Translations under genes and position numbers: made by a program | Part shown: piece by piece, positions 23,389-36,906 of the stretch | Numbering within the stretch: the first letter of the stretch is position 1 | Layout: each line of letters begins with the position of its first letter | Notes under the pieces: model-generated | The model's input: only the letters and a program-made list of their open reading frames with translations | Told to the model about the DNA's origin: nothing | Database searches by the model: none | Source of the DNA: Molossus alvarezi | Lineage: Eukaryota; Chordata; Mammalia; Chiroptera; Molossidae | Assembly (NCBI GenBank): GCA_037176705.1 | Contig: CM073889.1 | Span: 53,127,596-53,191,595, forward strand | DNA length: 64,000 nt | Direction of reading: 5' to 3'

Positions 23389-25320
23389 TTGATGTGTACA
23401 TCCAAGGAGAAATATATGAATGTGAAGACACTGACAATACCATGGGTGTTTCACATTGCATTTCTCTGTGAGTTAGAACAAGAGGAGGGTTCTGGAGAAA
23501 AGGCACTTGTACAGTTGACCTGGGTATCAATTTCAATTAGCTACCCACAAATTATGCCCGGTTTGCGCGGCATAGTTTGCATTGGAGAGTTATCCAGTGT
23601 TGCATGTAAATGCAGCTGACTGCCTTCTTTCCTATACGACAAGAAAGTCAATTTGTACGAGTAGAAGAGCTAACTTTTCAACATACTACTTTTCTTCCTT
23701 GGATATGAGTTGTTTGCCTGGAAGAGTCTACAAAGCATCTGGATACCAAATACAGGCTGCGCTGCAGAAATGAAACATTTTGGTTAGAGCAGTGTTCAGG
23801 TCGTGGAAATCTATACCCTATTCAGTTCTACACACATTCTCTCCATGCGTTACCAAATGAATCAGAGTCATGCCATGGATCCACGATACATTTCACTGTT
23901 TGTGCCGATTTCCACATTAACATAAGGTGTAGATACCTGTTTTCTGCAGAGAATTGAATGTAAACCCTTGTCCTCAGTGTGAAATGCTGGAAATATCCCG
24001 TGGAAATGAATGATAACTCCCGAACTTATGCTTAACGTACCCTGTGACAAATTCAACCTATTTCTTGATATCTGACAGAATCATCTCCATTATAACAAGG
24101 ATTCCAAAGAGTTTCAGGCCTTTGAACAATGGTCCTGGATTCACATGTTTCAAGAGTATTTCCCAGAAGAACCTATGAAAATACAGTGGATAATCAAAGG
24201 TGTGCATCACTGGTGTTCTTTCTCTGCAGAATTATATAATTACATTCAGTTCAAGAGCAGCATGGAAACCTCAATATCGTGTAGTGGCAATTGGACTGTT
24301 CAGTGGCTCTCTGTCCTAAAAACAGTGTTCCCATTGACTAACTTCTTCACATACTGTCTAAATATGGTGAAGAAGTTTCTTGGGCTATACCCACTTCACA
24401 AAACATGGAACCAACACTGGTGTTCTGTTCTGCAGATTATGTGTTAGAACAGTTGAGGAAAGTATTGATTCAAGGTAATGTGGCAACCTAACGTTTGCCT
24501 ATGCCCTTAGACATACTTCTCACCAGAGATCGTTTCTAGGAGCGTTTATACACACCAAACCGATTCCAAAAGAACTGTGTTAGAACTCTGCAGTTCAGTT
24601 GAGGAAACTCACTTCCATGAAGCCTAGAGCGTGAGGCTTCTCCAACCATAAGCTGTTTTGGTTAAGTACCTAAGAAATGTCTGTTTGTTAAGGTGTAATC
24701 ACACGAAAACCTAGCAGTGCACGTTTCTTTCTCTTGTTCCCTACACACAATTACAAGACTTGCTGGTGCAGTCTCAGATATCCTGAATTATGGGAAAAAC
24801 TCTGTGAGAGCCAGGGGCAACATTCATTGGTGGCATGTTTAAACTTGGGAAATTGAGTACCTTTGCAAGGAAAGTGTGTAGATACATGTTCTAGTAGGAA
24901 ACTGATGGAATGATTGAATATTTCCATTTTGGGTCAGGAAATGCACAGATCTTGGCAACAGTCATGTGAAACACTTGAATATAGACACTCTCCTCGTGGT
25001 GTGGAGAGATCCAGTCTTCTCCTGGAAAGAACAACTAGGACAGGGCACACTGATGTGTAGAATCAAAAGTTATCCCCTTTTGTGTTCTGTGTTGGTAATG
25101 GTTTCCAAGATTGCACAGTTTTCTACAACATTTCTCAAGGCGATACTTGGAATAAGTATGGTTTCTTCTGTAGCAGTTTGTTTCGCCTAATTCTTAGAAC
25201 AGTGAACCAACCTAGGGTCTAGAATGAAATAATGGAAAGATTGATAACTACTGGTGTTACACATGTGCCATTCTTGAAACAAAGCAACTGAACACATCTA
25301 AAGTGATGTAGTTTAAACAT
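23389..25320 (+). repeat. Monomer M13 (1,932 bp), type delta
   Basis: Delta markers: TTGGAGAGTTA, CCACGATAC, TATCGTGTAG combined with AAGTTTCTTGG, ATGGGAAAAAC, CTTGGCAACAG and AACAACTAGG. Only M13 and M21 have this set. Confidence 0.97.
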
Positions 25321-27251
25321 TTGATGTGTACATCCAAGGAGAAATACATGAATGTGAAGACACTGACAATACCATGGGTGTTTCACATTGCATTTCTCTG
25401 TGAGTTAGAACAAGAGGAGGGTTCTGGAGAAAAGGCACTTGTACAGTTGACCTGGGTATCAATTTCAATTAGCTACCCACAAATTACGCCCGGTTTGCGC
25501 GGCACAGTTTGCATTGGAGAGTTATCCAGTGTTGCATGTAAATGCAGCTGACTGCCTTCTTTCCTATACGACAAGAAAGTCAATTTGTACGAGAAGAAGA
25601 GGTAACTTTTCAACATACTACTTTTCTTCCTTGGATATGAGTTGTTTGCCTGGAAGAGTCTACAAAGCATCTGGATACCAAATACAGGCTGCGCTGCAGA
25701 AATGAAACATTTTGGTTAGAGCAGTGTTCAGGTCGTGGAAATCTATACCCTATTCAGTTCTACACACATTCTCTCCATGCGTTACCAAATGAATCAGAGT
25801 CATGCCATGGATCCACGATACATTTCACTGTTTGTGCCGATTTCCACATTAACATAAGGTGTAGATACCTGTTTTCTGCAGAGAATTGAATGTAAACCCT
25901 TGTCCTCAGTGTGAAATGCTGGAATTATCCCGTGGAAATGAATGATAACTCCCGAACTTATGCTTAAAATACCCTGTGACAGATTCAACCTATTTCTTGA
26001 TATCTGACAGAATCATCTCCATTATAACAAGGATTCCAAAGAGTTTCAGGCCTTTGAATAATGGTCCTGGATACACATGTTTCAAGAGTATTTCCCAGAA
26101 GAACCTATGAAAATACAGTGGATAATCAAAGGTGTGCATCACTGGTGTTCTTTCTCTGCAGAATTATATAATTACATTCAGTTCAAGAGCAGCATGGAAA
26201 CCTCAATATCGTGTAGTGGCAATTGGACTGTTCAGTGGCTCTCTGTCCTAAAAACAGTGTTCCCATTGACTAACTTCTTCACATACTGTCTAAATATGGT
26301 GAAGAAGATTCTTGGGCTATACCCACTTCACAAAACATGGAACCAACACTGGTGTTCTGTTCTGCAGATTATGTGTTAGAACAGTTGAGGAAAGTATTGA
26401 TTCAAGGTAATGTGGCAACCTAACCTTTGCCTATGCCCTTAGACATACTTTTCACCAGAGATCGTTTCTAGGAGCGTTTATACACACCAAACCGATTCCA
26501 AAAGAACTGTGTTAGAACTCTGCAGTTCAGTTGAGGAAACTCACTTCCATGAAGCCTAGAGCGTGAGGCTTCTCCAACCATAAGCTGTTTTGGTTAAGTA
26601 CCTAAGAAATGTCTGTTTGTTAAGGGGTAATCACACGAAAACCTAGCAGTGCACGTTTCTTTCTCTTGTTCCCTACACACAATTACAAGACTTGCTGGTG
26701 CAGTCTCAGATATCCTGAATTATGGGCAAAACTCTGTGAGAGCCAGGGGCAACATTCATTGGTGGCATGTTTAAACTTGGGAAATTGAGTACCTTTGCAA
26801 GGAAAGTGTGTAGATACATGTTCTAGTAGGAAACTGATGGAATGATTGAATATTTCCATTTTGGGTCAGGAAATGCACAGATTATGGCAACAGTCATGTG
26901 AAACACTTGAATATACACACTCTCCTCGTGGTGTGGAGAGATCCAGTCTTCTCCTGGAAAGAAAACTAGGACAGGGCACACTGATGTGTAGAATCAAAAG
27001 TTATCCCCTTTTGTGTTCTGTGTTGGTAATGGTTTCCAAGATTGCACAGTGTTCTACAACATTTCTCAAGGCGATACTTGGAATAAGTATGGTTTCTTCT
27101 GTAGCAGTTTGTTTCGCCTAATTCTTAGAACAGTGAACCAACCTAGGGTCTAGAATGAAATAATGGAAAGATTGATAACCACTGGTGTTACACATGTGCC
27201 ATTCTTGAAACAAAGCAACTGAACACATCTAAAGTGATGTAGTTTAAACAT
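25321..27251 (+). repeat. Monomer M14 (1,931 bp), type alpha
   Basis: Alpha markers: ATTACGCCCGG...GGCACAG, GAAGAAGAGGTAAC, AAAATACCC, GAATAATGG, GGATACAC, TATCGTGTAG, AAGATTCTTGG and AAGGGGTAATC. It matches M22 except for GAAATACATG here against GAAATATATG there. Confidence 0.97.
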
Positions 27252-29182
27252 TTGATGTGTACATCCAAGGAGAAATATATGAATGTGAAGACACTGACAA
27301 TACCATGGGTGTTTCACATTGCATTTCTCTGTGAGTTAGAACAAGAGGAGGGTTCTGGAGAAAAGGCACTTGTACAGTTGACCTGGGTATCAATTTCAAT
27401 TAGCTACCCACAAATTATGCCCGGTTTGCGCGGCATAGTTTGCATTGGCGAGTTATCCAGTGTTGCATGTAAATGCAGCTGACTGCCTTCTTTCCTATAC
27501 GACAAGAAAGTCAATTTGTACGAGTAGAAGAGCTAACTTTTCAACATACTACTTTTCTTCCTTGGATATGAGTTGTTTGCCTGGAAGAGTCTACAAAGCA
27601 TCTGGATACCAAATACAGGCTGCGCTGCAGAAATGAAACATTTTGGTTAGAGCAGTGTTCAGGTCGTGGAAATCTATACCCTATTCAGTTCTACACACAT
27701 TCTCTCCATGCGTTACCAAATGAATCAGAGTCATGCCATGGATCCACCATACATTTCACTGTTTGTGCCGATTTCCACATTAACATAAGGTGTAGATACC
27801 TGTTTTCTGCAGAGAATTGAATGTAAACCCTTGTCCTCAGTGTGAAATGCTGGAAATATCCCGTGGAAATGAATGATAACTCCCGAACTTATGCTTAACG
27901 TACCCTGTGACAAATTCAACCTATTTCTTGATATCTGACAGAATCATCTCCATTATAACAAGGATTCCAAAGAGTTTCAGGCCTTTGAACAATGGTCCTG
28001 GATTCACATGTTTCAAGAGTATTTCCCAGAAGAACCTATGAAAATACAGTGGATAATCAAAGGTGTGCATCACTGGTGTTCTTTCTCTGCAGAATTATAT
28101 AATTACATTCAGTTCAAGAGCAGCATGGAAACCTCAATATGGTGTAGTGGCAATTGTACTGTTCAGTGGCTCTCTGTCCTAAAAACAGTGTTCCCATTGA
28201 CTAACTTCTTCACATACTGTCTAAATATGGTGAAGAAGTTTCTTGGGCTATACCCACTTCACAAAACATGGAACCAACACTGGTGTTCTGTTCTGCAGAT
28301 TATGTGTTAGAACAGTTGAGGAAAGTATTGATTCAAGGTAATGTGGCAACCTAACGTTTGCCTATGCCCTTAGACATACTTCTCACCAGAGATCGTTTCT
28401 AGGAGCGTTTATACACACCAAACCGATTCCAAAAGAACTGTGTTAGAACTCTGCAGTTCAGTTGAGGAAACTCACTTCCATGAAGCCTAGAGCGTGAGGC
28501 TTCTCCAACCATAAGCTGTTTTGGTTAAGTACCTAAGAAATGTCTGTTTGTTAAGGTGTAATCACACGAAAACCTAGCAGTGCACGTTTCTTTCTCTTGT
28601 TCCCTACACACAATTACAAGACTTGCTGGTGCAGTCTCAGATATCCTGAATTATGGGCAAAACTCTGTGAGAGCCAGGGGCAACATTCATTGGTGGCATG
28701 TTTAAACTTGGGAAATTGAGTACCTTTGCAAGGAAAGTGTGTAGATACATGTTCTAGTAGGAAACTGATGGAATGATTGAATATTTCCATTTTGGGTCAG
28801 GAAATGCACAGATTATGGCAACAGTCATGTGAAACACTTGAATATACACACTCTCCTCGTGGTGTGGAGAGATCCAGTCTTCTCCTGGAAAGAAAACTAG
28901 GACAGGGCACACTGATGTGTAGAATCAAAAGTTATCCCCTTTTGTGTTCTGTGTTGGTAATGGTTTCCAAGATTGCACAGTGTTCTACAACATTTCTCAA
29001 GGCGATACTTGGAATAAGTATGGTTTCTTCTGTAGCAGTTTGTTTCGCCTAATTCTTAGAACAGTGAACCAACCTAGGGTCTAGAATGAAATAATGGAAA
29101 GATTGATAACCACTGGTGTTACACATGTGCCATTCTTGAAACAAAGCAACTGAACACATCTAAAGTGATGTAGTTTAAACAT
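27252..29182 (+). repeat. Monomer M15 (1,931 bp), type beta
   Basis: Indistinguishable from M12, M18 and M20 at every marker I scored, including the paired TGG and TGT codon-like states within the CpG-free segment. Confidence 0.97.
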
Positions 29183-31113
29183 TTGATGTGTACATCCAAG
29201 GAGAAATATATGAATGTGAAGACACTGACAATACCATGGGTGTTTCACATTGCATTTCTCTGTGAGTTAGAACAAGAGGAGGGTTCTGGAGAAAAGGCAC
29301 TTGTACAGTTGACCTGGGTATCAATTTCAATTAGCTACCCACAAATTATGCCCGGTTTGCGCGGCATAGTTTGCATTGGAGAGTTATCCAGTGTTGCATG
29401 TAAATGCAGCTGACTGCCTTCTTTCCTATACGACAAGAAAGTCAATTTGTACGAGTAGAAGAGCTAACTTTTCAACATACTACTTTTCTTCCTTGGATAT
29501 GAGTTGTTTGCCTGGAAGAGTCTACAAAGCATCTGGATACCAAATACAGGCTGCGCTGCAGAAATGAAACATTTTGGTTAGAGCAGTGTTCAGGTCGTGG
29601 AAATCTATACCCTATTCAGTTCTACACACATTCTCTCCATGCGTTACCAAATGAATCAGAGTCATGCCATGGATCCACGATACATTTCACTGTTTGTGCC
29701 GATTTCCACATTAACATAAGGTGTAGATACCTGTTTTCTGCAGAGAATTGAATGTAAACCCTTGTCCTCAGTGTGAAATGCTGGAAATATCCCGTGGAAA
29801 TGAATGAAAACTCCCGAACTTATGCTTAACGTACCCTGTGACAAATTCAACCTATTTCTTGATATCTGACAGAATCATCTCCATTATAACAAGGATTCCA
29901 AAGAGTTTCAGGCCTTTGAACAATGGTCCTGGATTCACATGTTTCAAGAGTATTTCCCAGAAGAACCTATGAAAATACAGTGGATAATCAAAGGTGTGCA
30001 TCACTGGTGTTCTTTCTCTGCAGAATTATATAATTACATTCAGTTCAAGAGCAGCATGGAAACCTCAATATCGTGTAGTGGCAATTGGACTGTTCAGTGG
30101 CTCTCTGTCCTAAAAACAGTGTTCCCATTGACTAACTTCTTCACATACTGTCTAAATATGGTGAAGAAGATTCTTGGGCTATACCCACTTCACAAAACAT
30201 GGAACCAACACTGGTGTTCTGTTCTGCAGATTATGTGTTAGAACAGTTGAGGAAAGTATTGATTCAAGGTAATGTGGCAACCTAACCTTTGCCTATGCCC
30301 TTAGACATACTTTTCACCAGAGATCGTTTCTAGGAGCGTTTATACACACCAAACCGATTCCAAAAGAACTGTGTTAGAACTCTGCAGTTCAGTTGAGGAA
30401 ACTCACTTCCATGAAGCCTAGAGCGTGAGGCTTCTCCAACCATAAGCTGTTTTGGTTAAGTACCTAAGAAATGTCTGTTTGTTAAGGGGTAATCACACGA
30501 AAACCTAGCAGTGCACGTTTCTTTCTCTTGTTCCCTACACACAATTACAAGACTTGCTGGTGCAGTCTCAGATATCCTGAATTATGGGCAAAACTCTGTG
30601 AGAGCCAGGGGCAACATTCATTGGTGGCATGTTTAAACTTGGGAAATTGAGTACCTTTGCAAGGAAAGTGTGTAGATACATGTTCTAGTAGGAAACTGAT
30701 GGAATGATTGAATATTTCCATTTTGGGTCAGGAAATGCACAGATTATGGCAACAGTCATGTGAAACACTTGAATATACACACTCTCCTCGTGGTGTGGAG
30801 AGATCCAGTCTTCTCCTGGAAAGAAAACTAGGACAGGGCACACTGATGTGTAGAATCAAAAGTTATCCCCTTTTGTGTTCTGTGTTGGTAATGGTTTCCA
30901 AGATTGCACAGTGTTCTACAACATTTCTCAAGGCGATACTTGGAATAAGTATGGTTTCTTCTGTAGCAGTTTGTTTCGCCTAATTCTTAGAACAGTGAAC
31001 CAACCTAGGGTCTAGAATGAAATAATGGAAAGATTGATAACCACTGGTGTTACACATGTGCCATTCTTGAAACAAAGCAACTGAACACATCTAAAGTGAT
31101 GTAGTTTAAACAT
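29183..31113 (+). repeat. Monomer M16 (1,931 bp), type gamma
   Basis: Gamma is defined by GAATGAAAACTCC (A at about 29809, GAATGATAACTCC elsewhere). It joins a beta-like first half to an alpha-like second half (TATCGTGTAG, AAGATTCTTGG, CTAACCTTTG, AAGGGGTAATC), so it looks like a beta/alpha or delta/alpha recombinant. Confidence 0.97.
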
Positions 31114-33044
31114 TTGATGTGTACATCCAAGGAGAAATATATGAATGTGAAGACACTGACAATACCATGGGTGTTTCACATTGCATTTCTCTGTGAGTTA
31201 GAACAAGAGGAGGGTTCTGGAGAAAAGGCACTTGTACAGTTGACCTGGGTATCAATTTCAATTAGCTACCCACAAATTATGCCCGGTTTGCGCGGCATAG
31301 TTTGCATTGGAGAGTTATCCAGTGTTGCATGTAAATGCAGCTGACTGCCTTCTTTCCTATACGACAAGAAAGTCAATTTGTACGAGTAGAAGAGCTAACT
31401 TTTCAACATACTACTTTTCTTCCTTGGATATGAGTTGTTTGCCTGGAAGAGTCTACAAAGCATCTGGATACCAAATACAGGCTGCGCTGCAGAAATGAAA
31501 CATTTTGGTTAGAGCAGTGTTCAGGTCGTGGAAATCTATACCCTATTCAGTTCTACACACATTCTCTCCATGCGTTACCAAATGAATCAGAGTCATGCCA
31601 TGGATCCACGATACATTTCACTGTTTGTGCCGATTTCCACATTAACATAAGGTGTAGATACCTGTTTTCTGCAGAGAATTGAATGTAAACCCTTGTCCTC
31701 AGTGTGAAATGCTGGAAATATCCCGTGGAAATGAATGAAAACTCCCGAACTTATGCTTAACGTACCCTGTGACAAATTCAACCTATTTCTTGATATCTGA
31801 CAGAATCATCTCCATTATAACAAGGATTCCAAAGAGTTTCAGGCCTTTGAACAATGGTCCTGGATTCACATGTTTCAAGAGTATTTCCCAGAAGAACCTA
31901 TGAAAATACAGTGGATAATCAAAGGTGTGCATCACTGGTGTTCTTTCTCTGCAGAATTATATAATTACATTCAGTTCAAGAGCAGCATGGAAACCTCAAT
32001 ATCGTGTAGTGGCAATTGGACTGTTCAGTGGCTCTCTGTCCTAAAAACAGTGTTCCCATTGACTAACTTCTTCACATACTGTCTAAATATGGTGAAGAAG
32101 ATTCTTGGGCTATACCCACTTCACAAAACATGGAACCAACACTGGTGTTCTGTTCTGCAGATTATGTGTTAGAACAGTTGAGGAAAGTATTGATTCAAGG
32201 TAATGTGGCAACCTAACCTTTGCCTATGCCCTTAGACATACTTTTCACCAGAGATCGTTTCTAGGAGCGTTTATACACACCAAACCGATTCCAAAAGAAC
32301 TGTGTTAGAACTCTGCAGTTCAGTTGAGGAAACTCACTTCCATGAAGCCTAGAGCGTGAGGCTTCTCCAACCATAAGCTGTTTTGGTTAAGTACCTAAGA
32401 AATGTCTGTTTGTTAAGGGGTAATCACACGAAAACCTAGCAGTGCACGTTTCTTTCTCTTGTTCCCTACACACAATTACAAGACTTGCTGGTGCAGTCTC
32501 AGATATCCTGAATTATGGGCAAAACTCTGTGAGAGCCAGGGGCAACATTCATTGGTGGCATGTTTAAACTTGGGAAATTGAGTACCTTTGCAAGGAAAGT
32601 GTGTAGATACATGTTCTAGTAGGAAACTGATGGAATGATTGAATATTTCCATTTTGGGTCAGGAAATGCACAGATTATGGCAACAGTCATGTGAAACACT
32701 TGAATATACACACTCTCCTCGTGGTGTGGAGAGATCCAGTCTTCTCCTGGAAAGAAAACTAGGACAGGGCACACTGATGTGTAGAATCAAAAGTTATCCC
32801 CTTTTGTGTTCTGTGTTGGTAATGGTTTCCAAGATTGCACAGTGTTCTACAACATTTCTCAAGGCGATACTTGGAATAAGTATGGTTTCTTCTGTAGCAG
32901 TTTGTTTCGCCTAATTCTTAGAACAGTGAACCAACCTAGGGTCTAGAATGAAATAATGGAAAGATTGATAACCACTGGTGTTACACATGTGCCATTCTTG
33001 AAACAAAGCAACTGAACACATCTAAAGTGATGTAGTTTAAACAT
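31114..33044 (+). repeat. Monomer M17 (1,931 bp), type gamma
   Basis: Directly follows another gamma copy and matches it at all scored sites. It is the only gamma-gamma neighbour pair, and so breaks the beta-gamma alternation. Confidence 0.97.
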
Positions 33045-34975
33045 TTGATGTGTACATCCAAGGAGAAATATATGAATGTGAAGACACTGACAATACCATG
33101 GGTGTTTCACATTGCATTTCTCTGTGAGTTAGAACAAGAGGAGGGTTCTGGAGAAAAGGCACTTGTACAGTTGACCTGGGTATCAATTTCAATTAGCTAC
33201 CCACAAATTATGCCCGGTTTGCGCGGCATAGTTTGCATTGGCGAGTTATCCAGTGTTGCATGTAAATGCAGCTGACTGCCTTCTTTCCTATACGACAAGA
33301 AAGTCAATTTGTACGAGTAGAAGAGCTAACTTTTCAACATACTACTTTTCTTCCTTGGATATGAGTTGTTTGCCTGGAAGAGTCTACAAAGCATCTGGAT
33401 ACCAAATACAGGCTGCGCTGCAGAAATGAAACATTTTGGTTAGAGCAGTGTTCAGGTCGTGGAAATCTATACCCTATTCAGTTCTACACACATTCTCTCC
33501 ATGCGTTACCAAATGAATCAGAGTCATGCCATGGATCCACCATACATTTCACTGTTTGTGCCGATTTCCACATTAACATAAGGTGTAGATACCTGTTTTC
33601 TGCAGAGAATTGAATGTAAACCCTTGTCCTCAGTGTGAAATGCTGGAAATATCCCGTGGAAATGAATGATAACTCCCGAACTTATGCTTAACGTACCCTG
33701 TGACAAATTCAACCTATTTCTTGATATCTGACAGAATCATCTCCATTATAACAAGGATTCCAAAGAGTTTCAGGCCTTTGAACAATGGTCCTGGATTCAC
33801 ATGTTTCAAGAGTATTTCCCAGAAGAACCTATGAAAATACAGTGGATAATCAAAGGTGTGCATCACTGGTGTTCTTTCTCTGCAGAATTATATAATTACA
33901 TTCAGTTCAAGAGCAGCATGGAAACCTCAATATGGTGTAGTGGCAATTGTACTGTTCAGTGGCTCTCTGTCCTAAAAACAGTGTTCCCATTGACTAACTT
34001 CTTCACATACTGTCTAAATATGGTGAAGAAGTTTCTTGGGCTATACCCACTTCACAAAACATGGAACCAACACTGGTGTTCTGTTCTGCAGATTATGTGT
34101 TAGAACAGTTGAGGAAAGTATTGATTCAAGGTAATGTGGCAACCTAACGTTTGCCTATGCCCTTAGACATACTTCTCACCAGAGATCGTTTCTAGGAGCG
34201 TTTATACACACCAAACCGATTCCAAAAGAACTGTGTTAGAACTCTGCAGTTCAGTTGAGGAAACTCACTTCCATGAAGCCTAGAGCGTGAGGCTTCTCCA
34301 ACCATAAGCTGTTTTGGTTAAGTACCTAAGAAATGTCTGTTTGTTAAGGTGTAATCACACGAAAACCTAGCAGTGCACGTTTCTTTCTCTTGTTCCCTAC
34401 ACACAATTACAAGACTTGCTGGTGCAGTCTCAGATATCCTGAATTATGGGCAAAACTCTGTGAGAGCCAGGGGCAACATTCATTGGTGGCATGTTTAAAC
34501 TTGGGAAATTGAGTACCTTTGCAAGGAAAGTGTGTAGATACATGTTCTAGTAGGAAACTGATGGAATGATTGAATATTTCCATTTTGGGTCAGGAAATGC
34601 ACAGATTATGGCAACAGTCATGTGAAACACTTGAATATACACACTCTCCTCGTGGTGTGGAGAGATCCAGTCTTCTCCTGGAAAGAAAACTAGGACAGGG
34701 CACACTGATGTGTAGAATCAAAAGTTATCCCCTTTTGTGTTCTGTGTTGGTAATGGTTTCCAAGATTGCACAGTGTTCTACAACATTTCTCAAGGCGATA
34801 CTTGGAATAAGTATGGTTTCTTCTGTAGCAGTTTGTTTCGCCTAATTCTTAGAACAGTGAACCAACCTAGGGTCTAGAATGAAATAATGGAAAGATTGAT
34901 AACCACTGGTGTTACACATGTGCCATTCTTGAAACAAAGCAACTGAACACATCTAAAGTGATGTAGTTTAAACAT
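33045..34975 (+). repeat. Monomer M18 (1,931 bp), type beta
   Basis: Carries TTGGCGAGTTA, CCACCATAC and AATTGTACTG. With M19 it forms a beta-gamma dimer equivalent to M15-M16, 5,793 bp upstream. Confidence 0.97.
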
Positions 34976-36906
34976 TTGATGTGTACATCCAAGGAGAAAT
35001 ATATGAATGTGAAGACACTGACAATACCATGGGTGTTTCACATTGCATTTCTCTGTGAGTTAGAACAAGAGGAGGGTTCTGGAGAAAAGGCACTTGTACA
35101 GTTGACCTGGGTATCAATTTCAATTAGCTACCCACAAATTATGCCCGGTTTGCGCGGCATAGTTTGCATTGGAGAGTTATCCAGTGTTGCATGTAAATGC
35201 AGCTGACTGCCTTCTTTCCTATACGACAAGAAAGTCAATTTGTACGAGTAGAAGAGCTAACTTTTCAACATACTACTTTTCTTCCTTGGATATGAGTTGT
35301 TTGCCTGGAAGAGTCTACAAAGCATCTGGATACCAAATACAGGCTGCGCTGCAGAAATGAAACATTTTGGTTAGAGCAGTGTTCAGGTCGTGGAAATCTA
35401 TACCCTATTCAGTTCTACACACATTCTCTCCATGCGTTACCAAATGAATCAGAGTCATGCCATGGATCCACGATACATTTCACTGTTTGTGCCGATTTCC
35501 ACATTAACATAAGGTGTAGATACCTGTTTTCTGCAGAGAATTGAATGTAAACCCTTGTCCTCAGTGTGAAATGCTGGAAATATCCCGTGGAAATGAATGA
35601 AAACTCCCGAACTTATGCTTAACGTACCCTGTGACAAATTCAACCTATTTCTTGATATCTGACAGAATCATCTCCATTATAACAAGGATTCCAAAGAGTT
35701 TCAGGCCTTTGAACAATGGTCCTGGATTCACATGTTTCAAGAGTATTTCCCAGAAGAACCTATGAAAATACAGTGGATAATCAAAGGTGTGCATCACTGG
35801 TGTTCTTTCTCTGCAGAATTATATAATTACATTCAGTTCAAGAGCAGCATGGAAACCTCAATATCGTGTAGTGGCAATTGGACTGTTCAGTGGCTCTCTG
35901 TCCTAAAAACAGTGTTCCCATTGACTAACTTCTTCACATACTGTCTAAATATGGTGAAGAAGATTCTTGGGCTATACCCACTTCACAAAACATGGAACCA
36001 ACACTGGTGTTCTGTTCTGCAGATTATGTGTTAGAACAGTTGAGGAAAGTATTGATTCAAGGTAATGTGGCAACCTAACCTTTGCCTATGCCCTTAGACA
36101 TACTTTTCACCAGAGATCGTTTCTAGGAGCGTTTATACACACCAAACCGATTCCAAAAGAACTGTGTTAGAACTCTGCAGTTCAGTTGAGGAAACTCACT
36201 TCCATGAAGCCTAGAGCGTGAGGCTTCTCCAACCATAAGCTGTTTTGGTTAAGTACCTAAGAAATGTCTGTTTGTTAAGGGGTAATCACACGAAAACCTA
36301 GCAGTGCACGTTTCTTTCTCTTGTTCCCTACACACAATTACAAGACTTGCTGGTGCAGTCTCAGATATCCTGAATTATGGGCAAAACTCTGTGAGAGCCA
36401 GGGGCAACATTCATTGGTGGCATGTTTAAACTTGGGAAATTGAGTACCTTTGCAAGGAAAGTGTGTAGATACATGTTCTAGTAGGAAACTGATGGAATGA
36501 TTGAATATTTCCATTTTGGGTCAGGAAATGCACAGATTATGGCAACAGTCATGTGAAACACTTGAATATACACACTCTCCTCGTGGTGTGGAGAGATCCA
36601 GTCTTCTCCTGGAAAGAAAACTAGGACAGGGCACACTGATGTGTAGAATCAAAAGTTATCCCCTTTTGTGTTCTGTGTTGGTAATGGTTTCCAAGATTGC
36701 ACAGTGTTCTACAACATTTCTCAAGGCGATACTTGGAATAAGTATGGTTTCTTCTGTAGCAGTTTGTTTCGCCTAATTCTTAGAACAGTGAACCAACCTA
36801 GGGTCTAGAATGAAATAATGGAAAGATTGATAACCACTGGTGTTACACATGTGCCATTCTTGAAACAAAGCAACTGAACACATCTAAAGTGATGTAGTTT
36901 AAACAT
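34976..36906 (+). repeat. Monomer M19 (1,931 bp), type gamma
   Basis: Has GAATGAAAACTCC with TATCGTGTAG and AAGGGGTAATC. Third and last gamma copy in the window. Confidence 0.97.
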